From: Streptomyces sp. HUAS YS2
GTDB lineage: Bacteria > Actinomycetota > Actinomycetes > Streptomycetales > Streptomycetaceae
Assembly (NCBI RefSeq): GCF_033343995.1
Contig: NZ_CP137573.1
Coordinates: 2,823,001-2,887,000 of the forward strand
DNA: 64,000 nt
Direction of reading: 5' to 3'
Under the pieces are notes generated by a model. The model made no database searches. It was not told the DNA's origin and was given only the letters and a program-made list of their open reading frames with translations. Position 1 is the stretch's first letter. Every line of letters starts with the position of its first letter. Both the position numbers and the translations under genes were made by a program. Shown piece after piece: positions 7,985-15,527 of this stretch.

Positions 7985-8959
7985 TCAGCTCCCGCCCTCT
8001 TGGTTCTCTGCGTGCTCTTCGATCAGTTCGCGGACGGCCGCGGCGACCGTCTCCGGGTACTCCATCATGGCCACGTGTCCCGCCTCCGGCAGGGTCAGGA
8101 GTCGCGAACCGCGGAACGCCGCGGCCGCCCTGCGCGCCATACGGTACGAGACGAGCTGGTCGCGTCCGCCGTACACGAGGAGCGTCGGCGCGAGCACCCG
8201 CTCCGCCTGACGCCACAGCCCGTGCTGCCCGCCGAGGGTGTACGCGTCCACGATCCCGCGGGCCGAGCGGGCCATGGCGTCCCAGAAGTACGGGAGCTCC
8301 AGTCGCCGTTCCATCTCTTCCACGGCGTGTCGGAAGCCCTCGTCCGTCACTCGTCCGGGGTCTCCGTAACAGAGCGACAGCACCCCCCGGACGCGTTGTT
8401 CGGGCGTCCAGTCCCGGCTGAGCCGGGCGAACAGACCGGCCACGCCGGGCAGCGCGAGCGCTGCGGTCGGCCAGGCGTTGCGCTGGACGCGCAGCTCGGG
8501 CAGCGCGGGCGAGACCAGGGTCAGGGTGCGCACCAGGTCCGGGCGGACCGCGGCGACCCGGGTGACGGCGGCGCCCCCGAGCGAGTTGCCGACGAGGTGG
8601 ACCGGGCCGCGGCCGGCCGCGTCGAGGTAGCGGATGACGGCGCGGGCGTGGCCGGTGACCGAGTAGTTGCCGTCGTCCGGCGGCGGGGAGTCCCCGAAGC
8701 CGGGCAGGTCGAGCGCCTCGCCGTCGACCTTGTCGGCCAGCAGCGGCATCAGCGAGGACCAGTTCTGCGACGAGCCGCCGAGGCCGTGCACGTACAGCGC
8801 GGGCGGCAGGCCCGCGCTGACGCCGGGCCGCGCCCGCACGGTCAGGGTCAGTCCGGGCAGTGCGACGGAGCGCAGTTCCTCGCCCTCGGCGACCCGTACT
8901 CCGCGCGCCCGCGGAGCGGGGGCGACGGTCCGGGTTTCCGGCAGCTCGGTCGAAGACAT
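7985..8959 (-). CDS. Alpha/beta hydrolase
   Basis: A 324-residue alpha/beta-hydrolase-fold protein. The oxyanion-hole region LYVHGLGGSSQNW is followed by the nucleophile elbow GNSLGG (about residue 125) and a late catalytic His in EAGHVAMMEYP (about 296). No signal peptide is seen, so it is likely cytoplasmic. It sits 6 nt upstream of the DUF3152 gene in the same direction, so the two are probably co-transcribed. Its promoter must lie in the 141-nt gap shared with the divergent acidic-protein gene. Substrate cannot be told from the sequence; esterase, lactonase and C-C hydrolase activities all occur in this fold. Confidence 0.88.
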   Translation of the reverse strand: MSSTELPETRTVAPAPRARGVRVAEGEELRSVALPGLTLTVRARPGVSAGLPPALYVHGLGGSSQNWSSLMPLLADKVDGEALDLPGFGDSPPPDDGNYSVTGHARAVIRYLDAAGRGPVHLVGNSLGGAAVTRVAAVRPDLVRTLTLVSPALPELRVQRNAWPTAALALPGVAGLFARLSRDWTPEQRVRGVLSLCYGDPGRVTDEGFRHAVEEMERRLELPYFWDAMARSARGIVDAYTLGGQHGLWRQAERVLAPTLLVYGGRDQLVSYRMARRAAAAFRGSRLLTLPEAGHVAMMEYPETVAAAVRELIEEHAENQEGGS

Positions 8960-9100
8960 GGCAGCGATATTACGAGACGATCACGCCGTGGGGCGTGTGT
9001 GCGCCGTCACAGATTCCTCCGGGCGTCGGGTGCGCGTGGCCCGGCAAGCTCCTACGCTCATAGGAAGAGGGATCCATCGGAAGAACCCGAGAGGAACCTG

Positions 9101-9319
9101 ATGACCGCCGTCGATCCGTCCGAACCCGACACTTTCGCCGAGGAAGCCGAGGCCGCAGCGCTCGACGAGGAGATCCCCGAGGCGGACGCCGCCGAACAGC
9201 ACACGGAACTTCAGCAGCGCTCGGACGAACTCCCCCACATCGATCAGGACCGCGCCAACGAGGCGGACGCGACCGAACAGGCGCGGGTAGTGACGCAGGA
9301 CGAGGACGACTACCGATGA
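9101..9319 (+). CDS. Small acidic hypothetical protein
   Basis: A 72-residue, strongly acidic protein (many Glu/Asp, e.g. FAEEAEAAALDEEIPEADAAE) with no cysteine, signal peptide or membrane segment, probably largely disordered or helical. ATG at 9101 is preceded by GAGAGG at a good distance. It is divergent from the hydrolase gene and 146 nt upstream of the TetR gene. I do not recognise a function. Low hydrophobicity and size suggest a cytoplasmic accessory protein. Confidence 0.7.
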   Translation: MTAVDPSEPDTFAEEAEAAALDEEIPEADAAEQHTELQQRSDELPHIDQDRANEADATEQARVVTQDEDDYR

Positions 9320-9350
9320 ATTGTTCTGTTTAATGTTGAATCGCCGACTG

Positions 9351-9371
9351 TCATGGACGTCCGGTCCATGA
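9351..9371. promoter_or_regulatory. Palindrome upstream of the TetR gene, probable operator
   Basis: A perfect inverted repeat with 8-bp arms, TCATGGAC (9351-9358) and GTCCATGA (9364-9371), around a 5-nt centre. It lies in a relatively AT-rich stretch 95 nt upstream of the TetR-family start. The size fits a TetR-dimer operator, suggesting autoregulation; no experiment is implied. Confidence 0.55.
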
Positions 9372-9465
9372 AATTCTGCGTTCGCACCGCGCACAGCCGG
9401 GTTACCCAAAAGTACGATGGCGGACGCGGCGCCACAGCGCGCATGGATCGATTTTGGGAGGCGGC

Positions 9466-10125
9466 GTGACAGCCATCGAGCAGACAGAGGCGGCGCGCCC
9501 GCGGGGCACGCGCCTGCCGCGCCGAGCCCGACGGAACCAGCTCCTCGGGGCTGCCCAGGAGGTCTTTGTCGCGCAGGGGTACCACTCCGCGGCGATGGAC
9601 GACATCGCGGAGCGGGCCGGCGTCAGCAAGCCGGTGCTCTACCAGCACTTCCCCGGGAAGCTGGAGCTCTACCTGGCCCTTCTGGACCAGCACTGCGAGG
9701 CCCTGCTGCAGTCCGTGCGCACGGCACTCGCCTCGACGACGGACAACAAGCTCCGGGTCGCGGCGACCATGGACGCGTACTTCGCGTACGTGGAGGACGA
9801 GGGCGGCGCCTTCCGTCTCGTTTTCGAATCCGACCTGACGAACGAGCCCGCGGTGCGCGAGCGCGTGGACCGGGTGAGCCTGCAGTGCGCCGAGGCCATC
9901 TCGGACGTGATCGCCGAGGACACCGGCCTGTCGAAGGACGAGTCGATGCTGCTCGCCGTGGGCCTGGGCGGCGTGTCGCAGGTGGTCGCCCGGTACTGGC
10001 TGTCCAGCGAGTCGGGCATCCCGCGCGACAAGGCGGTGCAGTTGCTGACCTCCCTGGCGTGGCGCGGCATCGCCGGCTTCCCGCTGCACGGCACCGAGGC
10101 GCACCTGAGCGCCGAGGGCCACTGA
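9466..10125 (+). CDS. TetR/AcrR family transcriptional regulator
   Basis: A 219-residue repressor-type protein. The N-terminal HTH is typical: ARRNQLLGAAQEVF, then AAMDDIAERAGVSKPVLYQHF (given here in part), followed by an all-helical ligand domain. GTG at 9466 is chosen over an upstream TTG at 9454 because GGGAGG sits just before it and the extra residues would be the ribosome-binding site itself. It is followed by the DUF3107 gene on the same strand. The order TetR, DUF3107, small membrane protein, ferritin-like, helicase equals Rv3208-Rv3211 in mycobacteria. The ligand is unknown. Confidence 0.92.
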   Translation: MTAIEQTEAARPRGTRLPRRARRNQLLGAAQEVFVAQGYHSAAMDDIAERAGVSKPVLYQHFPGKLELYLALLDQHCEALLQSVRTALASTTDNKLRVAATMDAYFAYVEDEGGAFRLVFESDLTNEPAVRERVDRVSLQCAEAISDVIAEDTGLSKDESMLLAVGLGGVSQVVARYWLSSESGIPRDKAVQLLTSLAWRGIAGFPLHGTEAHLSAEGH

Positions 10126-10270
10126 CCGACCCGGCATCCGGGGTCTCGTCCGGGGTGTGTTCGCTCCTGGCGTTCCCCGAGCGTCCGTGGCGCGTCCCCG
10201 TACCGGGCTAATCTGTGCAGCGTACGGCGCGGGGAGACGCGCACCACTGACCGTTCGGAGGGACATAGCC

Positions 10271-10498
10271 GTGGAGGTCAAGATCGGCGTGCTGCACGCG
10301 CCGCGGGAGATCGTTCTGGAGAGCGGGCAGTCGGCCGAGGAGGTCGAGCGCCTGGTGGGCGACGCGCTGGCCGGCAAGGCGCAGCTGCTCAGCCTGACGG
10401 ACGAGAAGGGCCGCAAGGTCCTGATCCCGGCGGACCGGATCGCGTACGTGGAGCTCGGCGAGCCCGCGACGCGGCGGGTGGGCTTCGGCGCGCTCTGA
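10271..10498 (+). CDS. DUF3107 small protein (TB9.4-like)
   Basis: A 75-residue cytoplasmic protein of the DUF3107 family (mycobacterial Rv3208A/TB9.4). It has an alternating beta pattern (VKIGVLHAPREIVLES, then KVLIPADRIAYVELGE) and ends with RRVGFGAL. GTG at 10271 follows GGAGGGACATAGCC with suitable spacing. It is 145 nt downstream of the TetR gene and ends just before a strong terminator. Molecular function is not known. Confidence 0.9.
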   Translation: MEVKIGVLHAPREIVLESGQSAEEVERLVGDALAGKAQLLSLTDEKGRKVLIPADRIAYVELGEPATRRVGFGAL

Positions 10499-10524
10499 GC
10501 CTGAGCCGACGAGGTGAAGACGTG

Positions 10525-10550
10525 AGGCCCGGCGGGCGACCGCCGGGCCT
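10525..10550 (+). terminator. Terminator after DUF3107 gene
   Basis: A perfect 11-bp stem (10525-10535 with 10540-10550) with GCGA loop, followed by TTGT, 27 nt downstream of the DUF3107 stop codon. Confidence 0.8.
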
Positions 10551-10653
10551 TTGTCGTGTGCACGCGCGATTTGGAGGATTGCCTTCCGGGCGGCCCGGGT
10601 AGGACGGCAGTGACCGATTTGCCCGCCCCGCATCGCACGCGAGGTGATTCGCC

Positions 10654-10923
10654 GTGTTCCTGGAAGCCCTCGGAGCCGCCGTGCTCGGACTCGCCCTGGC
10701 CTGGGCCGCCGTGCACCGACTGCCCGACCGCCTCCCCGTGCGTGGGGTCGTGCTGACGACCGGCTCGCTGGGCGCCGTGTTCGGCGCCCTGCTCACCCAC
10801 GGCTCGCTCGGCCCGGGACACGCGGCGGCGGTACTCGCCGGCGCGGTCGCGGTCGCCGCCGTCCTGCTGTCCCTGCTGCTGCGGCCCGCGAACCGCAGGC
10901 TGCGCCGATCAGCGGCGGTGTGA
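10654..10923 (+). CDS. Small membrane protein
   Basis: An 89-residue protein with two to three hydrophobic segments: FLEALGAAVLGLALAWAA at the N-terminus, a central VVLTTGSLGAVFGALL, and AAVLAGAVAVAAVLLSLLL before a basic tail (RPANRRLRRS). GTG at 10654 follows GAGGTGATT. It stands between the DUF3107 gene and the convergent ferritin-like gene, the position of Rv3209 in mycobacteria. No function is recognised. Confidence 0.68.
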   Translation: MFLEALGAAVLGLALAWAAVHRLPDRLPVRGVVLTTGSLGAVFGALLTHGSLGPGHAAAVLAGAVAVAAVLLSLLLRPANRRLRRSAAV

Positions 10924-10953
10924 GACGACCGACGGACCGTCGCGCCGCCTGCG

Positions 10954-11688
10954 CTACGCCGCGAGGCCCAGCGCGGCCATGCGCTTGGTGTGCGCCTCGG
11001 TGATCCGGGAGAACATCCGGCCCACCTCGGCCAGGTCGAAGCCGTCGGCCACGCCGCCGACCAGCATCGTCGACAGCGCGTCCCGCTCCGCGACCACGCG
11101 CTGCGCCTGCGAGAGCGCCTCGCCCATCAGCCGGCGCGCCCACAGTGCGAGCCGGCCGCCCACCCGCGGGTCCGCCTCGATGGCGGCGCGGACCTTCTCC
11201 ACGGCGAAGTTGCCGTGACCGGTGTCGTCGAGCACCGACAGCACGAGCGCGCGGGTGTCGGAGTCGAGCCGGACGGCGACCTCGCGGTAGAAGTCGCTGG
11301 CGATCGAGTCGCCGACGTACGCCTTGACCAGACCCTCCAACCAGTCCGACGGCGCGGTCAGGCGGTGGAAGTCGTCGAGCGCCTTCGCGAACGGCTCCAT
11401 CGCGGCGGTCGGCTCCGCGTCGACGGCGGCCAGCCGGTCCCGCAGCTGCTCGAAGTGGTGGAACTCGGCGGAGGCCATCTTCGCCAGCTCCGCCTTGTCC
11501 GCCAGCGTCGGCGCGAGCTTGGCGTCCTCGGCGAGCCGCTCGAAGGCCGCGAGCTCGCCGTAGGCCAGCGCGCCGAGCAGGTCGACGACCGCGGCGCGGT
11601 ACTGGGGCTCGGCGGACGCGGCGGCCCAGTCCTGGGCGGCGATCCCGGTGGGTTCGGTGGCGTTCTCGGCGTTGTCAGGCGTCTCCAT
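10954..11688 (-). CDS. Ferritin-like fold protein (MiaE/tRNA-hydroxylase-like)
   Basis: A 244-residue all-helical protein of the ferritin-like type. Carboxylate and His ligands of a possible di-iron site are visible in GELAAFERLAED, SAEFHHFEQL and DDTGHGNFAVEKV. It corresponds to Rv3210c by position and size. ATG at 11688 (METPDN) is chosen over an upstream ATG at 11748, which would add an unlikely 20-residue extension. It faces the helicase gene divergently across a 400-nt gap and meets the small membrane protein convergently. The enzymatic role is not established for this branch. Confidence 0.82.
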   Translation of the reverse strand: METPDNAENATEPTGIAAQDWAAASAEPQYRAAVVDLLGALAYGELAAFERLAEDAKLAPTLADKAELAKMASAEFHHFEQLRDRLAAVDAEPTAAMEPFAKALDDFHRLTAPSDWLEGLVKAYVGDSIASDFYREVAVRLDSDTRALVLSVLDDTGHGNFAVEKVRAAIEADPRVGGRLALWARRLMGEALSQAQRVVAERDALSTMLVGGVADGFDLAEVGRMFSRITEAHTKRMAALGLAA

Positions 11689-11801
11689 GGACCGCACAAT
11701 AGCCCGCTCCCCGCCTCCTGGAAGGTCCCGAAGCCCCTGGTCAGTCACTGTGACCTCGCACTCCTCACCATTTCTCCCGACACGCCTGCGCGAATCCGGG
11801 G

Positions 11802-12088
11802 TACAGTGGTAAAGCGCCTGCTGAGTATGCAGACAAGTTTTCGCTTGTCCACTCGTGCTCGGTGGGCCATCTCATGAATGAGGATGCCCGGTCGGTGGCC
11901 CGGCTGGCTCCGACCCGACAGCCCTCCCAGCGCACTTGCGGGAGGGACCCTCAGCGGCACGACGCTCGAGCGACGGCAGTGGTCCCGCGCCACCCGGCTG
12001 CGATCGCACCGATCCGGCCTGTAGTGATGCGACCCGGTACGACCCCCAGCGTTCGCCTCGCGCCGCGTCTCACAGAAGAGGCAGCACC
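11802..12088 (+). promoter_or_regulatory. Promoter -10 and long structured leader of the DEAD-box helicase
   Basis: The 400-nt gap between the ferritin-like and helicase genes holds no convincing gene. A possible -10 box TACAGT is at 11802-11807. Downstream lie a hairpin GACAAG/CTTGTC (11832-11837 and 11844-11849, loop TTTTCG) and a second, CCCTCCC/GGGAGGG (11922-11928 and 11940-11946). If the -10 is right, the leader is about 275 nt, suggestive of post-transcriptional control as in other bacterial RNA-helicase mRNAs. No known riboswitch is recognised. Confidence 0.5.
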
Positions 12089-14458
12089 CTGACTACCACG
12101 TTCCGAGAGCTCGGGATCCTTCCCGAGACCGCCGAAGCGCTCGAAGCCGTCGGCATCGTGAATCCCTTCCCCATCCAGGAGATGACGCTCCCGGTCGCCC
12201 TCTCCGGCACCGACGTCATCGGCCAGGCCAAGACCGGTACGGGCAAGACCCTCGGCTTCGGCCTGCCGATCCTGGAGCGCGTCACCGTCCCCGCGGACGT
12301 CGAGGCCGGCCGGGCCGAGCCCGAGCAGCTGACCGACGCCCCGCAGGCGCTCGTCGTCGTCCCCACCCGTGAGCTGTGCACCCAGGTCACCAACGACCTG
12401 CTGACCGCGGGCAAGGTCCGCAACGTGCGCGTGCTCGCCATCTACGGCGGCCGTGCGTACGAGCCCCAGGTCGAGGCGCTCAAGAAGGGCGTCGACGTCG
12501 TCGTCGGCACCCCCGGCCGTCTGCTCGACCTGGCCGGCCAGCGCAAGCTCGACCTGTCCCACGTCAAGGCGCTGGTCCTGGACGAGGCGGACGAGATGCT
12601 CGACCTGGGCTTCCTGCCCGACGTCGAGAAGATCATCAACATGCTTCCGGCGAAGCGTCAGACGATGCTGTTCTCGGCGACCATGCCGGGTGCGGTCATC
12701 GGCCTGGCCCGCCGCTACATGTCGCAGCCCACGCACATCCGCGCGACCTCGCCGGACGACGAGGGCGCGACGGTCGCCAACATCACGCAGCGCGTCTACC
12801 GCGCGCACTCCATGGACAAGCCGGAGCTGATCTCCCGCGTCCTGCAGGCCAACGGCCGCGGGCTCGCGATGATCTTCTGCCGTACGAAGCGCACGGCGGC
12901 CGACATCGCCGAGCAGCTGGAGCGGCGCGGCTTCGCGTCCGGCGCGGTCCACGGCGACCTCGGCCAGGGCGCCCGCGAGCAGGCGCTGCGCGCCTTCCGC
13001 AACGGCAAGGTGGACGTGCTCGTCTGCACCGACGTCGCCGCGCGCGGCATCGACGTCGAGGGCGTCACCCACGTCATCAACTACCAGTCGCCGGAGGACG
13101 AGAAGACGTTCCTCCACCGCGTGGGCCGCACCGGCCGCGCGGGTGCCAAGGGCACCGCGGTGACGCTGGTCGACTGGGACGACATCCCGCGCTGGCAGCT
13201 GATCAACAAGGCACTGGGTCTGGACTTCCACGACCCGGTCGAGACCTACTCCAGCTCCCCGCACCTCTACGAGGAGCTGGACATCCCCGCGGGCACGAAG
13301 GGCATCCTGCCGCGTGCCGAGCGGACCCGCGCCGGTCTGGGCGCGGAGGAGATCGAGGACCTGGGCGAGCCGGGCGGGCGCCGTTCGCGCGGCCCGCGCA
13401 CCGAGGAGCCGCCGGCCCGTACGCGCACGCCGCGGCAGCGCCGCCGCACCCGCGGCGGAGCGGACGCCGAGGAGTCCGCCGCCGTGGCTCCGGCCGCGCC
13501 TGCGGCCGACGAGGAGCAGGCGACCGGTCCGCGCACCCCGCGTCGCCGTCGCCGGACCCGCTCGACGGCCTCGTCCGCCGTCGCGACGGTCGTCGCTCCG
13601 GCCGCCGCCGCGACCGTCGTCGAGGCCCCCGTGGTCGAGGCTCCGGCCGCCGCCCCGGCTGCTGCCGCCGCCCCCGCCGCCGTGGAGGCGCCGGCGGAGG
13701 AGGCATCCCGGCCGCGCCGCCGCCGTTCCCGCTCGTCGGCTTCGGCCGCCGAGGCTGCCACGGTCGTCGAGGCCCCGGTGACCGAGCCGGCCAAGGCCCC
13801 CGCGGCCAAGGCTCCCGTGACCAAGGCTCCGGTGGCCGCGGCCCCCGGCGAGGAGATCCCGCGTCCGCGCCGCCGTGCGCGCGTCGTGCGTCCCGCGGCT
13901 GAGCCCGAGGTCGGCTTCCAGACCGTGGAGAGCGTCCTTGCGGCTGCCGCCGCCGAGGCCGCCGCCCCGGAGGTCGCCGAGGAGCCGAAGGCCGCTCCGC
14001 GCCGCCGCGCCGCCAAGAAGGCCGTCGCCGCCGTCGAGGCCCCGGTCGAGACGGCCGAGGCCCCCGCCGAGGCCAAGCCGCGTCGCCGTGCGGTCAGGAA
14101 GGCCACCACGACCGCCCCGGTCGAGACGGCCGAGACCGTCGAGGCCCCTGCCGCCGAGGCCAAGCCGCGTCGCCGTGCAGTCAGGAAGGCCACCACGACC
14201 GCCCCGGTCGAGACGGCCCAGACGGTCGAGGCCCCTGCGGCGGCCGAGGCCGTCGAGGAGACCAAGCCGCGCCGCCGGACCACCAAGAAGGCCGCTGCGG
14301 CCGCCGAGGCCCCCGACGCCTCGGAGCCGAAGGCCGCCCCGCGTCGCCGGGCGACCAAGAAGGCCGTCGCGGCCGCCGAGGCCCCGGACGCGTCCGAGCC
14401 GAAGGCACCGCGCCGCCGGGCCACGAAGAAGGCCGCGGCCGCCCAGCCGGAGAGCTGA
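12089..14458 (+). CDS. rhlE: DEAD-box ATP-dependent RNA helicase, RhlE type
   Basis: A 789-residue RNA helicase. The core shows the Q motif (FPIQEMTL), Walker A AKTGTGKT, DEAD (VLDEADEML, about 165), SAT (LFSATMP, about 194) and motif VI HRVGRTGRAG (about 345). After residue about 410 comes a roughly 380-residue Ala/Pro/Lys/Arg-rich tail with repeated PRRRA and KKA blocks, likely disordered and RNA-binding. The helicase homology begins at TTTFRELGILPETAEAL, and the only codon that can start it is CTG at 12089, preceded by AAGAGG about 7 nt away; the next upstream in-frame alternative lies inside the leader. Position equals Rv3211. It probably unwinds structured RNA in ribosome assembly or cold adaptation. 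Confidence 0.93.
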   Translation: MTTTFRELGILPETAEALEAVGIVNPFPIQEMTLPVALSGTDVIGQAKTGTGKTLGFGLPILERVTVPADVEAGRAEPEQLTDAPQALVVVPTRELCTQVTNDLLTAGKVRNVRVLAIYGGRAYEPQVEALKKGVDVVVGTPGRLLDLAGQRKLDLSHVKALVLDEADEMLDLGFLPDVEKIINMLPAKRQTMLFSATMPGAVIGLARRYMSQPTHIRATSPDDEGATVANITQRVYRAHSMDKPELISRVLQANGRGLAMIFCRTKRTAADIAEQLERRGFASGAVHGDLGQGAREQALRAFRNGKVDVLVCTDVAARGIDVEGVTHVINYQSPEDEKTFLHRVGRTGRAGAKGTAVTLVDWDDIPRWQLINKALGLDFHDPVETYSSSPHLYEELDIPAGTKGILPRAERTRAGLGAEEIEDLGEPGGRRSRGPRTEEPPARTRTPRQRRRTRGGADAEESAAVAPAAPAADEEQATGPRTPRRRRRTRSTASSAVATVVAPAAAATVVEAPVVEAPAAAPAAAAAPAAVEAPAEEASRPRRRRSRSSASAAEAATVVEAPVTEPAKAPAAKAPVTKAPVAAAPGEEIPRPRRRARVVRPAAEPEVGFQTVESVLAAAAAEAAAPEVAEEPKAAPRRRAAKKAVAAVEAPVETAEAPAEAKPRRRAVRKATTTAPVETAETVEAPAAEAKPRRRAVRKATTTAPVETAQTVEAPAAAEAVEETKPRRRTTKKAAAAAEAPDASEPKAAPRRRATKKAVAAAEAPDASEPKAPRRRATKKAAAAQPES

Positions 14459-14480
14459 GCACCGCACCGCACGACATGAC

Positions 14481-14514
14481 GGCGGCCCGGTCCCCCACGG
14501 GGGACCGGGCCGCC
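14481..14514 (+). terminator. Terminator after the helicase gene
   Basis: A perfect 16-bp inverted repeat (14481-14496 with 14499-14514) 22 nt after the helicase stop codon. No long U-tract is present. Confidence 0.82.
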
Positions 14515-14564
14515 GTCGTCCTCCCCTGTGCCGTCCCCGCCGACCTGCGGATACAGTCGCTGTC

Positions 14565-15527
14565 ATGAGCAAGCCCCGGTCCCTGGCGCTGCCGTCCCGG
14601 ACCACCGCCCACCGGCTGGTGACCGCCCGCGGCGAGTTCGCCGTGCTCGACACGGAGCCGCCGGGCATGAGGCACGGCACGGCGCTGCTGATCCCCGGAT
14701 ACACCGGCAGCAAGGAGGACTTCCTCGCGCTGCTCGGACCGCTGAGCGACGCCGGGTACCGGGTGGTCGCCGTCGACGGGCGCGGGCAGCACGAGAGTCC
14801 GGGCCCGCGCGGCCGCACCGCGTACAGCCGGCGGGCGCTCGCGCTGGACGCCGTGGCGCAGGCGGCGGCGCTGGGCGACGGCCCCGTCCATCTGCTGGGC
14901 CACTCGTTCGGCGGACTCGTGGCGCGGGCGGCCGTCCGGGCCGCGCCGGGCGCGTTCCGTTCACTGACGCTGCTCTCCTCCGGCCCCGGCCGGGTCGCCC
15001 GGCCGCAGCGCGTCCGCGTGCGGATGCTGCGCGGGGCGCTGGCGGTGCTGCCGAAGGAGCGGGTGTGGCGGGCGACGCGCTGGCTGGACAGCCGGGGCGA
15101 GGAGCCGGGCACCATCGACCCGCCGGAGATCGTGGCGTTCCTGCGGCGCCGCTGGATGCACACCCGGATCGCCCAACTGTCCGGTGCGGGACGGCTGTTG
15201 CTCCGCGACGAGGACGGCACGGCCGACCTGTCCGTGCTCCCGGTACCGCTGCATGTCGCGTACGGCGCCGAGGAGATGGTCTGGCCGGTGCCCGCGCTCG
15301 CGGACCTGGCCGAGCGCACCGGCGCGCACCACACGGTGGTCGCGGGCGCGGGCCACTCCCCCAATGTCTCCCACCCGGAGGAACTCGCGGAGCGGCTGAG
15401 CGCGTTCTGGGCGCGGGCGGAAGAGGTGAGCGCGGTCGGCGTTTCTAGTACTGCGTCAGCAGGTGCGCCCAGAAGCCGTCCCGCAGGGCCCGACGAAGGG
15501 CGGCGTGACCGCGCAGGGAGCGGCTGA
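14565..15527 (+). CDS. Alpha/beta hydrolase
   Basis: A 320-residue alpha/beta hydrolase. LLIPGYTGSKEDF carries the oxyanion region, GHSFGG the nucleophile serine, YGAEEMVWP the acid region and GAGHSPNVSHP the catalytic His. The ATG at 14565 has no Shine-Dalgarno sequence, but TACAGT lies at 14552-14557, so transcription would begin at or next to the ATG: a leaderless gene is likely. The last 83 nt overlap the convergent NYN-domain gene, and the C-terminal 35 residues are low-complexity, so the real 3' end may be poorly conserved. Substrate is unknown. Confidence 0.85.
   Translation: MSKPRSLALPSRTTAHRLVTARGEFAVLDTEPPGMRHGTALLIPGYTGSKEDFLALLGPLSDAGYRVVAVDGRGQHESPGPRGRTAYSRRALALDAVAQAAALGDGPVHLLGHSFGGLVARAAVRAAPGAFRSLTLLSSGPGRVARPQRVRVRMLRGALAVLPKERVWRATRWLDSRGEEPGTIDPPEIVAFLRRRWMHTRIAQLSGAGRLLLRDEDGTADLSVLPVPLHVAYGAEEMVWPVPALADLAERTGAHHTVVAGAGHSPNVSHPEELAERLSAFWARAEEVSAVGVSSTASAGAPRSRPAGPDEGRRDRAGSG

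Noticed and set aside
3754..9319. Very long plus-strand open frames (about 950-985 codons) across the glycosyltransferase, DUF3152 and hydrolase genes.
   Set aside because: They lie opposite well-supported genes, consist of Arg/Gly/Ala low complexity, and are the usual antisense shadows of high-GC coding DNA. Only the last 73 codons (9101-9319) form a real gene.
11951..15364. An 1137-codon minus-strand frame opposite the helicase and hydrolase.
   Set aside because: It follows the third-position GC pattern of the helicase, has no ribosome site and no recognisable domain.
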